64,000 bases of DNA from Chitinophagaceae bacterium (GTDB lineage Bacteria > Bacteroidota > Bacteroidia > Chitinophagales > Chitinophagaceae), in contig JABFRU010000002.1 in assembly GCA_013140985.1 (NCBI GenBank), forward strand, positions 248,001 through 312,000, written 5' to 3'. Both the position numbers and the translations under genes were made by a program. How positions within the stretch are numbered: the first letter of the stretch is position 1; the number at the start of each line of letters is the position of its first letter. Under the pieces are notes generated by a model, which saw only the letters and a list, made by a program, of their open reading frames with translations, did not search any database and was not told the origin of the DNA. This document shows, piece by piece, positions 27,389 to 35,184 of the stretch.

Positions 27389-28552
27389 TTGAAACGAAAA
27401 TTATCTTTCTTTTTTTATTTAATAACCTGTAGCCAGTTATTAACTGCACAAATAAACAAGGTGCGCCTTGATTCTTTGTTCACAGAAAGTCATAAACAAA
27501 ATTCTTTCAGCGGCACAGTATTGATTGCACAAAATGGTAAACCTGTTTTCGAAAAATCGTATGGCTATGCTGATTATAAAAGCCAAAACCTGTTTACAAT
27601 ACATACAACATTTCAAATAGCCTCTGTTTCCAAACAGTTTACTGCGTTTGGCATAATGTTGTTACAGGCAAAAGGTAAATTGAGTTTTGATGATAAGGCC
27701 GCTGACTACCTTCCTTTATTCCCCTATGATAATATTACTATCCGGCAATTATTGCAACATACTTCAGGTTTGCCGGAATTTTGGGAAAAGATCCGCCCTC
27801 AACTCAATCATAACATTTCCAATGGAAACAAGGAGTTGCTGGAATACCTTGTCGCCAATAAGCCGCCTCTTGAATTTCAACCCGGATCCCGATGGATGTA
27901 TGCAGATATTGGCTATGATTTGCTGGCAATGATTATTGAAAACGTTTCTGGCCTGAGTTACGAAAAGTTTATGAAGAAAAATGTATTTCGTCCGGCCCGC
28001 ATGAAGAATACCCGGGCGCTGATGGTAACGGATATAAGAAAAATTGACAATAGCAACCTGGCCTATGGCCATACCTGGTTAACTGACAGCAGCAGGTATG
28101 AATACTCCCACCTTTTACCCGGCAAGGATTTTGTTTTTTACTTGGGAAATTTTTATGGCGATGGCTCAGTAATTTCTTCGGCCAGGGATTTGTTGCAATG
28201 GGATAAAATAGTAAACTCAGGGAAACTTCTTGCAGATGATTACATGCAAAAGGCTTATGTGCCGGCACGGGATAAGAATGATTCTTTACTGATTGTAAAC
28301 AAAAGCAGCAACCTAAATCCCACCTATGGTTTTGGATGGGGTTTGGCGAAACATCCGGCTGTTGGCCGTATGTATTACCACAGTGGTGGTCACCCGGGGT
28401 TTACCACTTATTACCTTCGCTGCCCTGACAAAAAGCTAACGGTAATATTTCTTTGCAATCTTGAATCATCGGCTGCAATAGGAACAGTGAGAACAAAAAT
28501 GATGGAAATACTTTACCAGTCTTTTAATGAAAATACCCAGCCAAATAATTAG
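27389..28552 (+). CDS. Serine beta-lactamase-like hydrolase (class C / PBP4* type)
   Basis: A 387-residue secreted serine hydrolase. After the signal peptide (to about residue 21, ending LLTAQ) the catalytic motifs are SVSK at 79-82 (SxxK), YADIGY around 175 in place of the YxN element, and HSGG at 331-334 (the K/HTG motif). This group includes D-aminopeptidases, esterases and penicillin-binding proteins as well as class C beta-lactamases, so antibiotic resistance cannot be assumed. The only start that retains the signal peptide is a TTG at 27389, six bases after the previous stop. It is the last gene of the LysR-linked operon. Confidence 0.87.
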   Translation: MKRKLSFFFYLITCSQLLTAQINKVRLDSLFTESHKQNSFSGTVLIAQNGKPVFEKSYGYADYKSQNLFTIHTTFQIASVSKQFTAFGIMLLQAKGKLSFDDKAADYLPLFPYDNITIRQLLQHTSGLPEFWEKIRPQLNHNISNGNKELLEYLVANKPPLEFQPGSRWMYADIGYDLLAMIIENVSGLSYEKFMKKNVFRPARMKNTRALMVTDIRKIDNSNLAYGHTWLTDSSRYEYSHLLPGKDFVFYLGNFYGDGSVISSARDLLQWDKIVNSGKLLADDYMQKAYVPARDKNDSLLIVNKSSNLNPTYGFGWGLAKHPAVGRMYYHSGGHPGFTTYYLRCPDKKLTVIFLCNLESSAAIGTVRTKMMEILYQSFNENTQPNN

Positions 28553-28714
28553 CATGATAATAGACAGATCATTTTCAATTTGTTTTAGCTTACAGCTTCC
28601 TTTTGTATTCTCACCAGGCGTTTAGATAACTTCAGAAGCGAATTGTTTAGTTTTTGAGCTTTGGACAATTTCTTTCAGTATCTTTTCCGTACTTTTTGTA
28701 CGGTGGTTAGCACT

Positions 28715-28722
28715 TAATTTTG
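28715..28722 (+). promoter_or_regulatory. Possible -7 element before the nitronate monooxygenase gene
   Basis: TAATTTTG matches TAnnTTTG, with a TTTG at 28695-28698 separated by 16 bases. It is only 11 bases from the annotated ATG, so the leader would be very short. Nothing else is supportable in the 181-base gap from 28553. Confidence 0.4.
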
Positions 28723-28733
28723 GAAAAAATTAC

Positions 28734-29693
28734 ATGACTGATATTTTCGTTGGCAACAGGGTTACACAACTTTTCAATATCAAGTATCCCATCATCCAGG
28801 CAGGAATGATATGGGCCAGTGGCTGGAGGTTGGCAAGCGCTGTAAGTAATGCCGGCGGATTAGGAATGATCGGTAGCGGAAGCATGTATCCCGATGTGTT
28901 GCGGGAGCATCTTCAAAAATGCAAAGCCACAACAAGCAATCCTTTTGCTGTAAATGTTCCATTGCTTTATCCGGATATTGATAAGCATATTCGGATAATA
29001 ATTGAAGAAGATGTAAAGGTCGTATTTACATCAGCCGGCAATCCTAAAACATGGACCGGGATACTGAAAGAAAAAGGAATTACGGTTGTGCATGTGGTCA
29101 GCTCTTCAAAATTTGCAAAAAAGGCGGAAGAAGCAGGATGTGATGCGGTGGTGGCCGAAGGTTTTGAAGCCGGGGGACATAACGGCCGGGAAGAAACAAC
29201 CACGATGGTGTTAATTCCCGCCGTAGTTAATGCAGTTAAAATACCAGTGATTGCTGCTGGTGGTATTGGCACCGGAAGACAAATGCTGGCGGCCATGGTA
29301 CTGGGTGCAGAAGGAGTTCAGATTGGAAGTCGTTTTGTAGCCAGCCAGGAGGCTTCTTCGCATGTTAATTTTAAAAATTTGGTGATCAACTCTCAGGAAG
29401 GAGATACACAACTTACCCTGAAACAATTGACTCCTGTAAGGATGATGAAGAACCAATTCTTCAAAGATGTGCAGGATGCGGAAAAAAGAGGAGCAACGGA
29501 AGAAGAATTAAAGACGTTACTGGGAAGGGCAAGGGCCAAAAAAGGAATGTTTGAAGGGGATATGGAGCAGGGTGAACTGGAAATAGGGCAGGTTAGCGCC
29601 TTATTGGATGATATTTTGCCTGCTGCAGAAATTGTAAAAAAAGTGTGGAATGAATTTATGAACGGTTTGGCCGGGCCATTGAAAAAGCTTTAA
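28734..29693 (+). CDS. Nitronate monooxygenase-family flavoprotein
   Basis: A 319-residue FMN-dependent TIM-barrel enzyme of the nitronate monooxygenase / 2-nitropropane dioxygenase group, which also includes the enoyl reductase FabK. Family motifs are YPIIQAGMIWASG near the N-terminus, AVSNAGGLGMIGSG, the phosphate-binding AEGFEAGGHNGREET with the conserved His, and IAAGGIGTGRQM...GAEGVQIGSRF near residue 180-205. The reaction is either detoxification of propionate 3-nitronate or enoyl-ACP reduction; motifs alone do not decide it. It is apparently monocistronic. Confidence 0.88.
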   Translation: MTDIFVGNRVTQLFNIKYPIIQAGMIWASGWRLASAVSNAGGLGMIGSGSMYPDVLREHLQKCKATTSNPFAVNVPLLYPDIDKHIRIIIEEDVKVVFTSAGNPKTWTGILKEKGITVVHVVSSSKFAKKAEEAGCDAVVAEGFEAGGHNGREETTTMVLIPAVVNAVKIPVIAAGGIGTGRQMLAAMVLGAEGVQIGSRFVASQEASSHVNFKNLVINSQEGDTQLTLKQLTPVRMMKNQFFKDVQDAEKRGATEEELKTLLGRARAKKGMFEGDMEQGELEIGQVSALLDDILPAAEIVKKVWNEFMNGLAGPLKKL

Positions 29694-29756
29694 TTTTACT
29701 GCCTGTGAGTGATGAAAGGTGAAGTATTGGTCTTTAAAATCAACAAATAAGGTCAC

Positions 29757-30149
29757 ATGAAACAGAAATTACTTCTGCTGGCGATCACCCTGCTGGGGTT
29801 CGTAGTGGCTAAAGCCAACAATGGACCGGGTGATGGTAAAAAAGATGAACTGAATGGTCTTGTTATTCATTCAGAAACCAGGAAACCGATGAAAGACGTA
29901 AGCGTTACAGCTATCCTTTCATCTAAAAAAGAGAAGATCGTAGTTACTGATGATGCCGGTAATTTCAACTTTGACGAGTTGAAGCCCGGTACTTATAAAT
30001 TCATTTTTGAAAAAGCCGGTTATAAAAAGATCACTAAAGAAAAAGTGGTGATCAAAACCGATGAAGCTTTCCAGATGAATATCGAGATGATCGAGGCAAA
30101 TGATTTTGATATTGTTCCTTCGCCTTTCTCATTTGCGATGGCGAAATAA
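29757..30149 (+). CDS. Small secreted protein with carboxypeptidase-regulatory-like domain
   Basis: A 130-residue secreted protein with a signal peptide (to about residue 20, ending AKANN) and a single beta-sandwich of the CarboxypepD_reg-like family. The recognisable run is LNGLVIHSETRKPMKDVSV, then DDAGNFNFDELKPGTYKFIF and FEKAGYKKITKEKVVI. In Bacteroidota this domain caps TonB-dependent receptors, but here it stands alone with no barrel. The role is unknown; binding to carbohydrate or protein partners in the envelope is plausible. It is followed by a strong terminator and seems to be a single-gene transcript. Confidence 0.85.
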   Translation: MKQKLLLLAITLLGFVVAKANNGPGDGKKDELNGLVIHSETRKPMKDVSVTAILSSKKEKIVVTDDAGNFNFDELKPGTYKFIFEKAGYKKITKEKVVIKTDEAFQMNIEMIEANDFDIVPSPFSFAMAK

Positions 30150-30175
30150 GAATTTCAATAATAACTTATAACAGA

Positions 30176-30207
30176 ACAGCCCCGCTTTTGACGGGGCTGT
30201 CGTTTTT
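30176..30207 (+). terminator. Rho-independent terminator
   Basis: A 9-bp stem ACAGCCCCG / CGGGGCTGT with a 7-base loop, followed by CGTTTTT. It lies 26 bases after the stop of the small secreted protein gene. Confidence 0.9.
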
Positions 30208-30236
30208 CATGGCCGGCTTTGGCAAACACACTGTCT

Positions 30237-31028
30237 TTAGTCCATATCTATATCAAAATCATCCGCCTCTTTTTCTATGCTGAATTTTTTATGCTTCTCC
30301 AGGAAAGAACGGTATTTGTTGTAGGTCTGCTCAGTTGCTTTTTTTCCATTGATGAACAGTTCACCGTCCTTATGTTTTAATGTATAGTCTTTGTTTTTGT
30401 CAATAAGACCGTCTTTTTCCAGGCCATCTACAAATTCCTTGAATGCTTTTATTTCTTCTTTCGCTTTTTCGATCTCTTCTTTGGCGTTGGCTAATTCTTT
30501 TTCAAGCTTTGGGCCAAGGTCTTTCATTTCTTCTCTTACTTTTTCCATTTCTTCCTGCACTTTTTTCAGGTCTATCTCTTTTACTTTTTCCAATTCAGCT
30601 TTCATTTTATCCCAGTCTATCTTAGCCATTGACTCCTGTACTTCCTTTTGGATCTTGCCCATATCAATTTCCTTCATCGCATTGGCCATATCTTCTTTTA
30701 TTTTATTCCAATCAACTTTAGCCATTGACTCTTCTACTTCTTTCTGGATCTTGTTAAAGTCCACTTCTTTCATGGCTTCCGCCACTTCTTTCATCGCTTT
30801 ATCCATGGTCTCTTTCATATCCACAGCGTTCAGTTCATCCAGCACATCATCAAGGTCACGGATCTTTTTATCCCTGTCATTTGATTTTTTCTTTGGAACG
30901 GTATCGTTGATGACCTGGTCATAGCGGCTTGGCGATTGACGGGTGCCCCATGAAACAAGCCCGATGGTAAGTGCGGCAATAAGGATCACTAGTAATACCC
31001 GGCTGCGGGAGAAGGTTGTTGGTTTCAT
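30237..31028 (-). CDS. Membrane-anchored coiled-coil protein with internal repeats
   Basis: A 263-residue protein with one transmembrane segment near the N-terminus (about residues 10-28, LLVILIAALTIGLVSW) and a long, highly charged helical region. Residues about 75-150 contain two near-identical 32-residue units, each running from MKEVD or MKEID through KIQKEV and ESMAK to W-K, a pattern predicted to form coiled coil. The C-terminal 70 residues are Lys/Asp rich and probably globular (DYTLKHKDGELFINGKKATE). ATG at 31028 (MKPTTFSRS) is chosen over upstream in-frame codons because a good promoter lies just before it. It follows an ABC-2 exporter on the same strand but has its own palindrome-rich control region. 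Function unknown. Confidence 0.78.
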   Translation of the reverse strand: MKPTTFSRSRVLLVILIAALTIGLVSWGTRQSPSRYDQVINDTVPKKKSNDRDKKIRDLDDVLDELNAVDMKETMDKAMKEVAEAMKEVDFNKIQKEVEESMAKVDWNKIKEDMANAMKEIDMGKIQKEVQESMAKIDWDKMKAELEKVKEIDLKKVQEEMEKVREEMKDLGPKLEKELANAKEEIEKAKEEIKAFKEFVDGLEKDGLIDKNKDYTLKHKDGELFINGKKATEQTYNKYRSFLEKHKKFSIEKEADDFDIDMD

Positions 31029-31061
31029 ACTTGATGTTTTAAGTAGTTGTATTTGTTTTTC

Positions 31062-31110
31062 ACGAATAACTTCGTACCAAATATACGATTGACTTCGTAT
31101 TTTGTTACAA
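31062..31110 (-). promoter_or_regulatory. Promoter with two flanking palindromes (probable operator)
   Basis: On the minus strand TTG (31108-31110), 22 bases, then TATATTTG (31078-31085) form a full Bacteroidota-type promoter. Palindromes ATACGA-N6-TCGTAT (31083-31100) and ACGAA-N4-TTCGT (31062-31075) lie on either side of the -7 box and share the ACGAAGT half-site. Confidence 0.7.
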
Positions 31111-31151
31111 CTTTTTTCAGAAAAAGAAAATTTTAACAAAAGCCGACTTGT

Positions 31152-32426
31152 TTATTTTCTGAAGGCCCAGCGCAACATTTCTTTCCAGCTTGGCTTTTTA
31201 CCATACATCAGAATACCAGTACGATAGATCTTGCCGGCAAACCAGGTGGTAAAAATGAAACCTCCGATCAATATGGCCATGCTCAGTCCCAATTGCCACC
31301 AGGGTACAGTTTCCGGTGCACCGAAAGGAAGCCTTACCATCATATATATAGGAGAAGTGAAAGGGATCATACTGCCCCAGAATGCCAGTGGACCCGTAGG
31401 ATCTTTTAAAACAGCCGACATAGTGGCAATGGAAAAAATAATTGGCATCATCAATGGAAAACTTAATGATTGTGCTTCCCGCATATCTTCATTTACGGCA
31501 CTGCCTACTGCTGCAAATAAAGATGAATAAAAGAAAAAGCCGGCGAGCAGGTAGAAAATAAAGCAGGTAAGAATAAGCGGCATATTGGTGCTGGTAAATA
31601 CATCCTGAATTCCGCCAACCATTCCGCTCATCAGGTCGCCTTTTCCGGATGCGGCTGTAATATTATAGATAACAAAAATAAAAATGATCCACAGCAATAT
31701 TTGAGTTAAACAAACCAGTCCAATACCTAAAATTTTTCCGATCATTAATTGAAAAGGCTTTACAGAAGACACAATCACCTCTGCAATACGACTTGTTTTT
31801 TCCTCCATTACACCCATCATTACCTGTGAGCCATACAACATCAGAATGATGTAGATGAGTATCGCAGAAAATGTCCCGATAGCAGTGGCAACACCGGAAC
31901 TGGCCTTTACATCATTCATGTTCTGTGGAATAAGGATGATATCACTTTGTTCCAGTTTCTTTTTCTTGGCCTCGTCAATACCGAGTTTTTCGTTGACCAC
32001 CGACCTCCAGATATTATTCAACTTTGTTTGAACCGGCATCGATCCTTCCATACTCATGGTATGAGTGGTGATGAGAAAAAGCTTCGGCATTGTTGTATCC
32101 CGGGAAGCAGATGCAGGAATAATAAGATAGCCATCATAACCCAGGTTGCTCAACTTTCCTTTGATACTGTCAGCCGGTTGATCAACCAGCGTAAGTTTTG
32201 AACTTTTGTCAGCCGCATTTGCTTTAGCGATCCTTTCAGCAGAGAAATCGCCGGAAGAATCAATGATGGCCACATTCAGATTGCGGCCGCTTTTAGCGGT
32301 AATATATCCCGAGCCAACTATCAGCCCCAGGTATAATAAAGGGAATAAAACTGTACTAAGTATAAATGTTTTTTTTCTGACCCTTGTCAGGTATTCTCTT
32401 TGTATTATAAGACGGATCTTGTGCAT
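31152..32426 (-). CDS. ABC-2 type exporter permease
   Basis: A 424-residue inner-membrane permease of the ABC-2 / NatB type. One N-terminal transmembrane segment (residues 20-42) is followed by a periplasmic domain of about 150 residues, then five or six closely spaced hydrophobic segments, the standard NatB/YhaP layout. EEKTSRIAEVIVSSVKPFQLMIGKILG is the typical coupling-helix block of this group. The partner ATPase is the upstream gene, 21 bases away, so the pair forms one exporter. The substrate is unknown; Na+, lipids, peptides and antibiotics are all possible in this family. Confidence 0.9.
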   Translation of the reverse strand: MHKIRLIIQREYLTRVRKKTFILSTVLFPLLYLGLIVGSGYITAKSGRNLNVAIIDSSGDFSAERIAKANAADKSSKLTLVDQPADSIKGKLSNLGYDGYLIIPASASRDTTMPKLFLITTHTMSMEGSMPVQTKLNNIWRSVVNEKLGIDEAKKKKLEQSDIILIPQNMNDVKASSGVATAIGTFSAILIYIILMLYGSQVMMGVMEEKTSRIAEVIVSSVKPFQLMIGKILGIGLVCLTQILLWIIFIFVIYNITAASGKGDLMSGMVGGIQDVFTSTNMPLILTCFIFYLLAGFFFYSSLFAAVGSAVNEDMREAQSLSFPLMMPIIFSIATMSAVLKDPTGPLAFWGSMIPFTSPIYMMVRLPFGAPETVPWWQLGLSMAILIGGFIFTTWFAGKIYRTGILMYGKKPSWKEMLRWAFRK

Positions 32427-32447
32427 ACAACTATTTTTACTGTTGAA

Positions 32448-33383
32448 CTATGCTTTTATTTTTTGAAATTGTCTTGCAGTAGGAGTGCCCTCTACCAGTT
32501 TAATGAAAATGTCGCTCAGCGATGGCAATATTTCATTGAATGAATGAATATTTACTCCATGCTGCAACAAGTACTGTAATACATCATTGGGCCTGCTTCC
32601 TTCCTTGATACGAACTATGAATGAATCACTTTTTGAGCTGATCACTTCAAATGGAGAAGAACCATTCAATGAAGGCATTTGATCTGCTCCGACACTAAAA
32701 AAATTTTCTTTAAAATCCTGTTTTATCTGCTTCACTGTACCATCCAATATTTTCTTTCCTTTATTGACCAGGACAATATGATTGCATATCTCTTCCACTT
32801 GCTCCATTCTGTGTGTACTGAAGATGATCGTAGAACCATTTTGAGCCAGATTAAATATCTCGTCTTTGATCAGGTTGCTGTTCACCGGATCAAGGCCGCT
32901 AAAAGGTTCATCCAATATTACCAGTTTGGGTTCATGTAATACAGTTGTAACAAATTGTAGTTTCTGGCTCATCCCTTTTGAAAGATCTTCTACTTTTTTA
33001 TTCCACCATGTTTCCATTTCAAACCTGATGAACCATTCTTTGATCTTTTTTAATGCATCCTTACGGCTGAGGCCTTTTAACTGTGCGAGATACATAGCTT
33101 GTTCACCGATCTTCATTTTTTTATAAAGCCCTCTTTCTTCCGGCATATAACCGATATAAGCCACATCATTGATAGGATCGAATTTTTTGCCATCAAAGAT
33201 GATCTGGCCGTCATCGGGATAAAAAATACCGGTGATCATCCGGATCAGCGTAGTTTTTCCGGCGCCATTGGGACCGAGCAGTCCGAATATATTTCCTTTA
33301 TCTACCGTAAGGCTTATATCATCAACAGCTTTTTGAGTGGCAAAATATTTTTTGAGTTGTTGAAGCTCCAGTAATGCAGACAT
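32448..33383 (-). CDS. ABC transporter ATP-binding protein (NatA type)
   Basis: A 311-residue ATPase that powers the adjacent ABC-2 permease. The motifs are Walker A GPNGAGKTT at about residue 39, signature LSKGMSQKLQF at about 135, Walker B LVILDEP at about 155 and the switch His in FSTHRM at about 190. The last 80 residues form the extra C-terminal domain (DUF4162-like) common to NatA-like exporters. GMSQ in place of GGQQ in the signature is normal for this subgroup. The gene is first of a two-gene operon and divergent from the T9SS cargo gene. Confidence 0.93.
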   Translation of the reverse strand: MSALLELQQLKKYFATQKAVDDISLTVDKGNIFGLLGPNGAGKTTLIRMITGIFYPDDGQIIFDGKKFDPINDVAYIGYMPEERGLYKKMKIGEQAMYLAQLKGLSRKDALKKIKEWFIRFEMETWWNKKVEDLSKGMSQKLQFVTTVLHEPKLVILDEPFSGLDPVNSNLIKDEIFNLAQNGSTIIFSTHRMEQVEEICNHIVLVNKGKKILDGTVKQIKQDFKENFFSVGADQMPSLNGSSPFEVISSKSDSFIVRIKEGSRPNDVLQYLLQHGVNIHSFNEILPSLSDIFIKLVEGTPTARQFQKIKA

Positions 33384-33611
33384 AAAAGTGATTTAAAGGA
33401 TAAAATTACCCCTCCGCCAGAAATAATAAGCTTTAATCGGTCAACTGTATAATACAGGGAGTGAACTGCTCCTGGCCGTACTGTAAGTGTTTTTACGATA
33501 CGGGAATATCAATTTCAATTTATTGATAAAAAGTGCTCTGGATTGTGTGCAACAGTTGAAAAAAAAATCTATTTTGGTAAATTTACTATTTCAACTGCAA
33601 TTTTTACGTAT

Positions 33612-33619
33612 TACGTTTG
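33612..33619 (+). promoter_or_regulatory. Predicted -7 element for the T9SS cargo gene
   Basis: TACGTTTG is an exact TAnnTTTG match, 21 bases before the ATG at 33640. No correctly spaced TTG box is seen. The rest of the 256-base gap (33384-33639) shows nothing else I can support. Confidence 0.5.
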
Positions 33620-33639
33620 CAGTAGAAAATCTGTACCAA

Positions 33640-35172
33640 ATGAAGAATTACTCCGTAATAGGCCTATGCCTATGTGTAATAATTTCCCTTAATTATTCGG
33701 CGGCTCAAACGCCTGTCAACACATTTAATACAGTTTCTAATATTGTAGTATCCGGCGGAACTTCTACTCAGACCATCCGATCACATGGTAATAGCGTAAA
33801 TGGCGTACTTGCTAATACAAACTATTCTGTCAAATATAATAACACAGGAAATGTTTCAATTGTTGATTTTACCATCTCCAGCAAGACCTATGTTCAATTC
33901 GATAAATTCGATACAATAATAATAAGAAGAGTAGCTAACACCTGGATACCTTCTGCAGGTAATAAACAACATATCTATTGCCAGGGCAACGCTGTTATCG
34001 ATAATCTTACTTTCAATATGCCCTTCCCGGTCGCTTACCCTGTTGTTAGCAATCATGCTTATATGGAAAGAGTGATGAAGGATGGATATATCAACCGGGG
34101 AAGTGATAACGTTTTTACAAATGATTCTACATCTGACCTTACTCATAATAATATTGAAAGAGTGGATTTTGTTTTTTTGGCCGGTATGGCCACTACGGCT
34201 CCCTCTTCTGCAGGGTTCCTGATAGCAGAAAGAGGCGGAAATGATGCTTTTAAAATTGCGGCTATAAAAAGTATTGACGCTAATGGTAACCCTACATCTT
34301 TCGGTAACGTTGTTTCTGTATCTACCGCTTTCTACGGAGCTGCCTTGCTATCCGCTGCAACTTATGTAATGAGAAAAGATGTAGCAGATAATGCATTAAG
34401 ACCTTTTTCATTGGTTCCATTGCAATCGATAAGATCAGTCTTTATCAGGTTTAGCGACCTTGGAATTACTTCCATGCAAAATGTATACGGATATGCGTTG
34501 ATGGGAAGCGATGTTACGGCCACTACAAGTGCACAAGTATTGGCCTATACGAATAACACATACTTCCCGACAAATACCGGGGCAGGAACCGGAGGTATGG
34601 ACCTTGCCTCAGCTCCTGGAATTTATCATACTGATCTTGTACTGGAGTCAAAATTTATCAATGCAAGTACTTATAAAAAAAATGGAGAGCAGGTTATTCA
34701 ATGGAGTGATGACGATTTTCAGCAAGTGAAAGAATATCAACTTGAAAGATCATTTGACCGGGTAAGTTTTGAAACAATAGCAACGGTCGGAGCAGAAGTT
34801 TCAGCTATTGCTTCTTATTCTTATACGGATAGGTCATTTAATACTTCTTCTTATTACCGTGTCAAAGCAATATCAAATGAAGGCAGCTCTTACTATTCAT
34901 CTATCCTTTTTGCAAAATATGATCAATCGGGTGGGGTAACAATCTATCCTAATCCGGCTGTTGATAAACTGGCCATCAATTTTGATGGTGATACAAGACC
35001 CAACAGGATCTCTCTTTTTTCGGCAGACGGGAAAGAATGCGGGCAATGGATCGTTGCTAACAACACTCAAGCCATACAACTTGATATCAGGGCCCTGCCA
35101 AGGGGTCAGTATTTTGTAAAGCTTATGAATGAGGACGGATGGCAGAAAGCATACCCGGTAATGAAACAGTAA
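33640..35172 (+). CDS. Secreted protein with T9SS type A sorting domain
   Basis: A 510-residue exported protein. Residues 1-24 are a Sec signal peptide (ending NYSAAQ). The last 78 residues (from about 433, VTIYPNPAVDKLAI, to the end) are a type A C-terminal sorting domain of the type IX secretion system, so the mature protein is released from or attached to the cell surface. Just before it (about 350-430) lies a fibronectin-III-like stretch (YQLERSFDRVSFETIATVG...SYYRVKAIS). The N-terminal 330 residues are beta-rich, without a recognised enzyme motif. ATG at 33640 begins the signal peptide; frame upstream of it is not signal-like. It is a cargo of unknown activity. Confidence 0.87.
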   Translation: MKNYSVIGLCLCVIISLNYSAAQTPVNTFNTVSNIVVSGGTSTQTIRSHGNSVNGVLANTNYSVKYNNTGNVSIVDFTISSKTYVQFDKFDTIIIRRVANTWIPSAGNKQHIYCQGNAVIDNLTFNMPFPVAYPVVSNHAYMERVMKDGYINRGSDNVFTNDSTSDLTHNNIERVDFVFLAGMATTAPSSAGFLIAERGGNDAFKIAAIKSIDANGNPTSFGNVVSVSTAFYGAALLSAATYVMRKDVADNALRPFSLVPLQSIRSVFIRFSDLGITSMQNVYGYALMGSDVTATTSAQVLAYTNNTYFPTNTGAGTGGMDLASAPGIYHTDLVLESKFINASTYKKNGEQVIQWSDDDFQQVKEYQLERSFDRVSFETIATVGAEVSAIASYSYTDRSFNTSSYYRVKAISNEGSSYYSSILFAKYDQSGGVTIYPNPAVDKLAINFDGDTRPNRISLFSADGKECGQWIVANNTQAIQLDIRALPRGQYFVKLMNEDGWQKAYPVMKQ

Positions 35173-35184
35173 TTGCTCTGATGC

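Noticed and set aside
27389-28552. Annotation as an antibiotic-inactivating beta-lactamase
   Set aside because: The SxxK and HSGG motifs define the wider serine hydrolase group; the YxN position is YAD and nothing shows beta-lactam specificity.
28585-28675. Possible 29-codon minus-strand peptide (KKLSKAQKLNNSLLKLSKRL) in the gap after the beta-lactamase-like gene
   Set aside because: It has amphipathic character but no start codon; a related frame upstream is shifted. At most a decayed small gene.
30391-30924. A 177-codon plus-strand open frame rich in Ser and Phe
   Set aside because: It is the exact antisense of the repeated, Glu/Lys-rich coiled-coil gene; the long frame follows from that composition. 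No start signal or family similarity.
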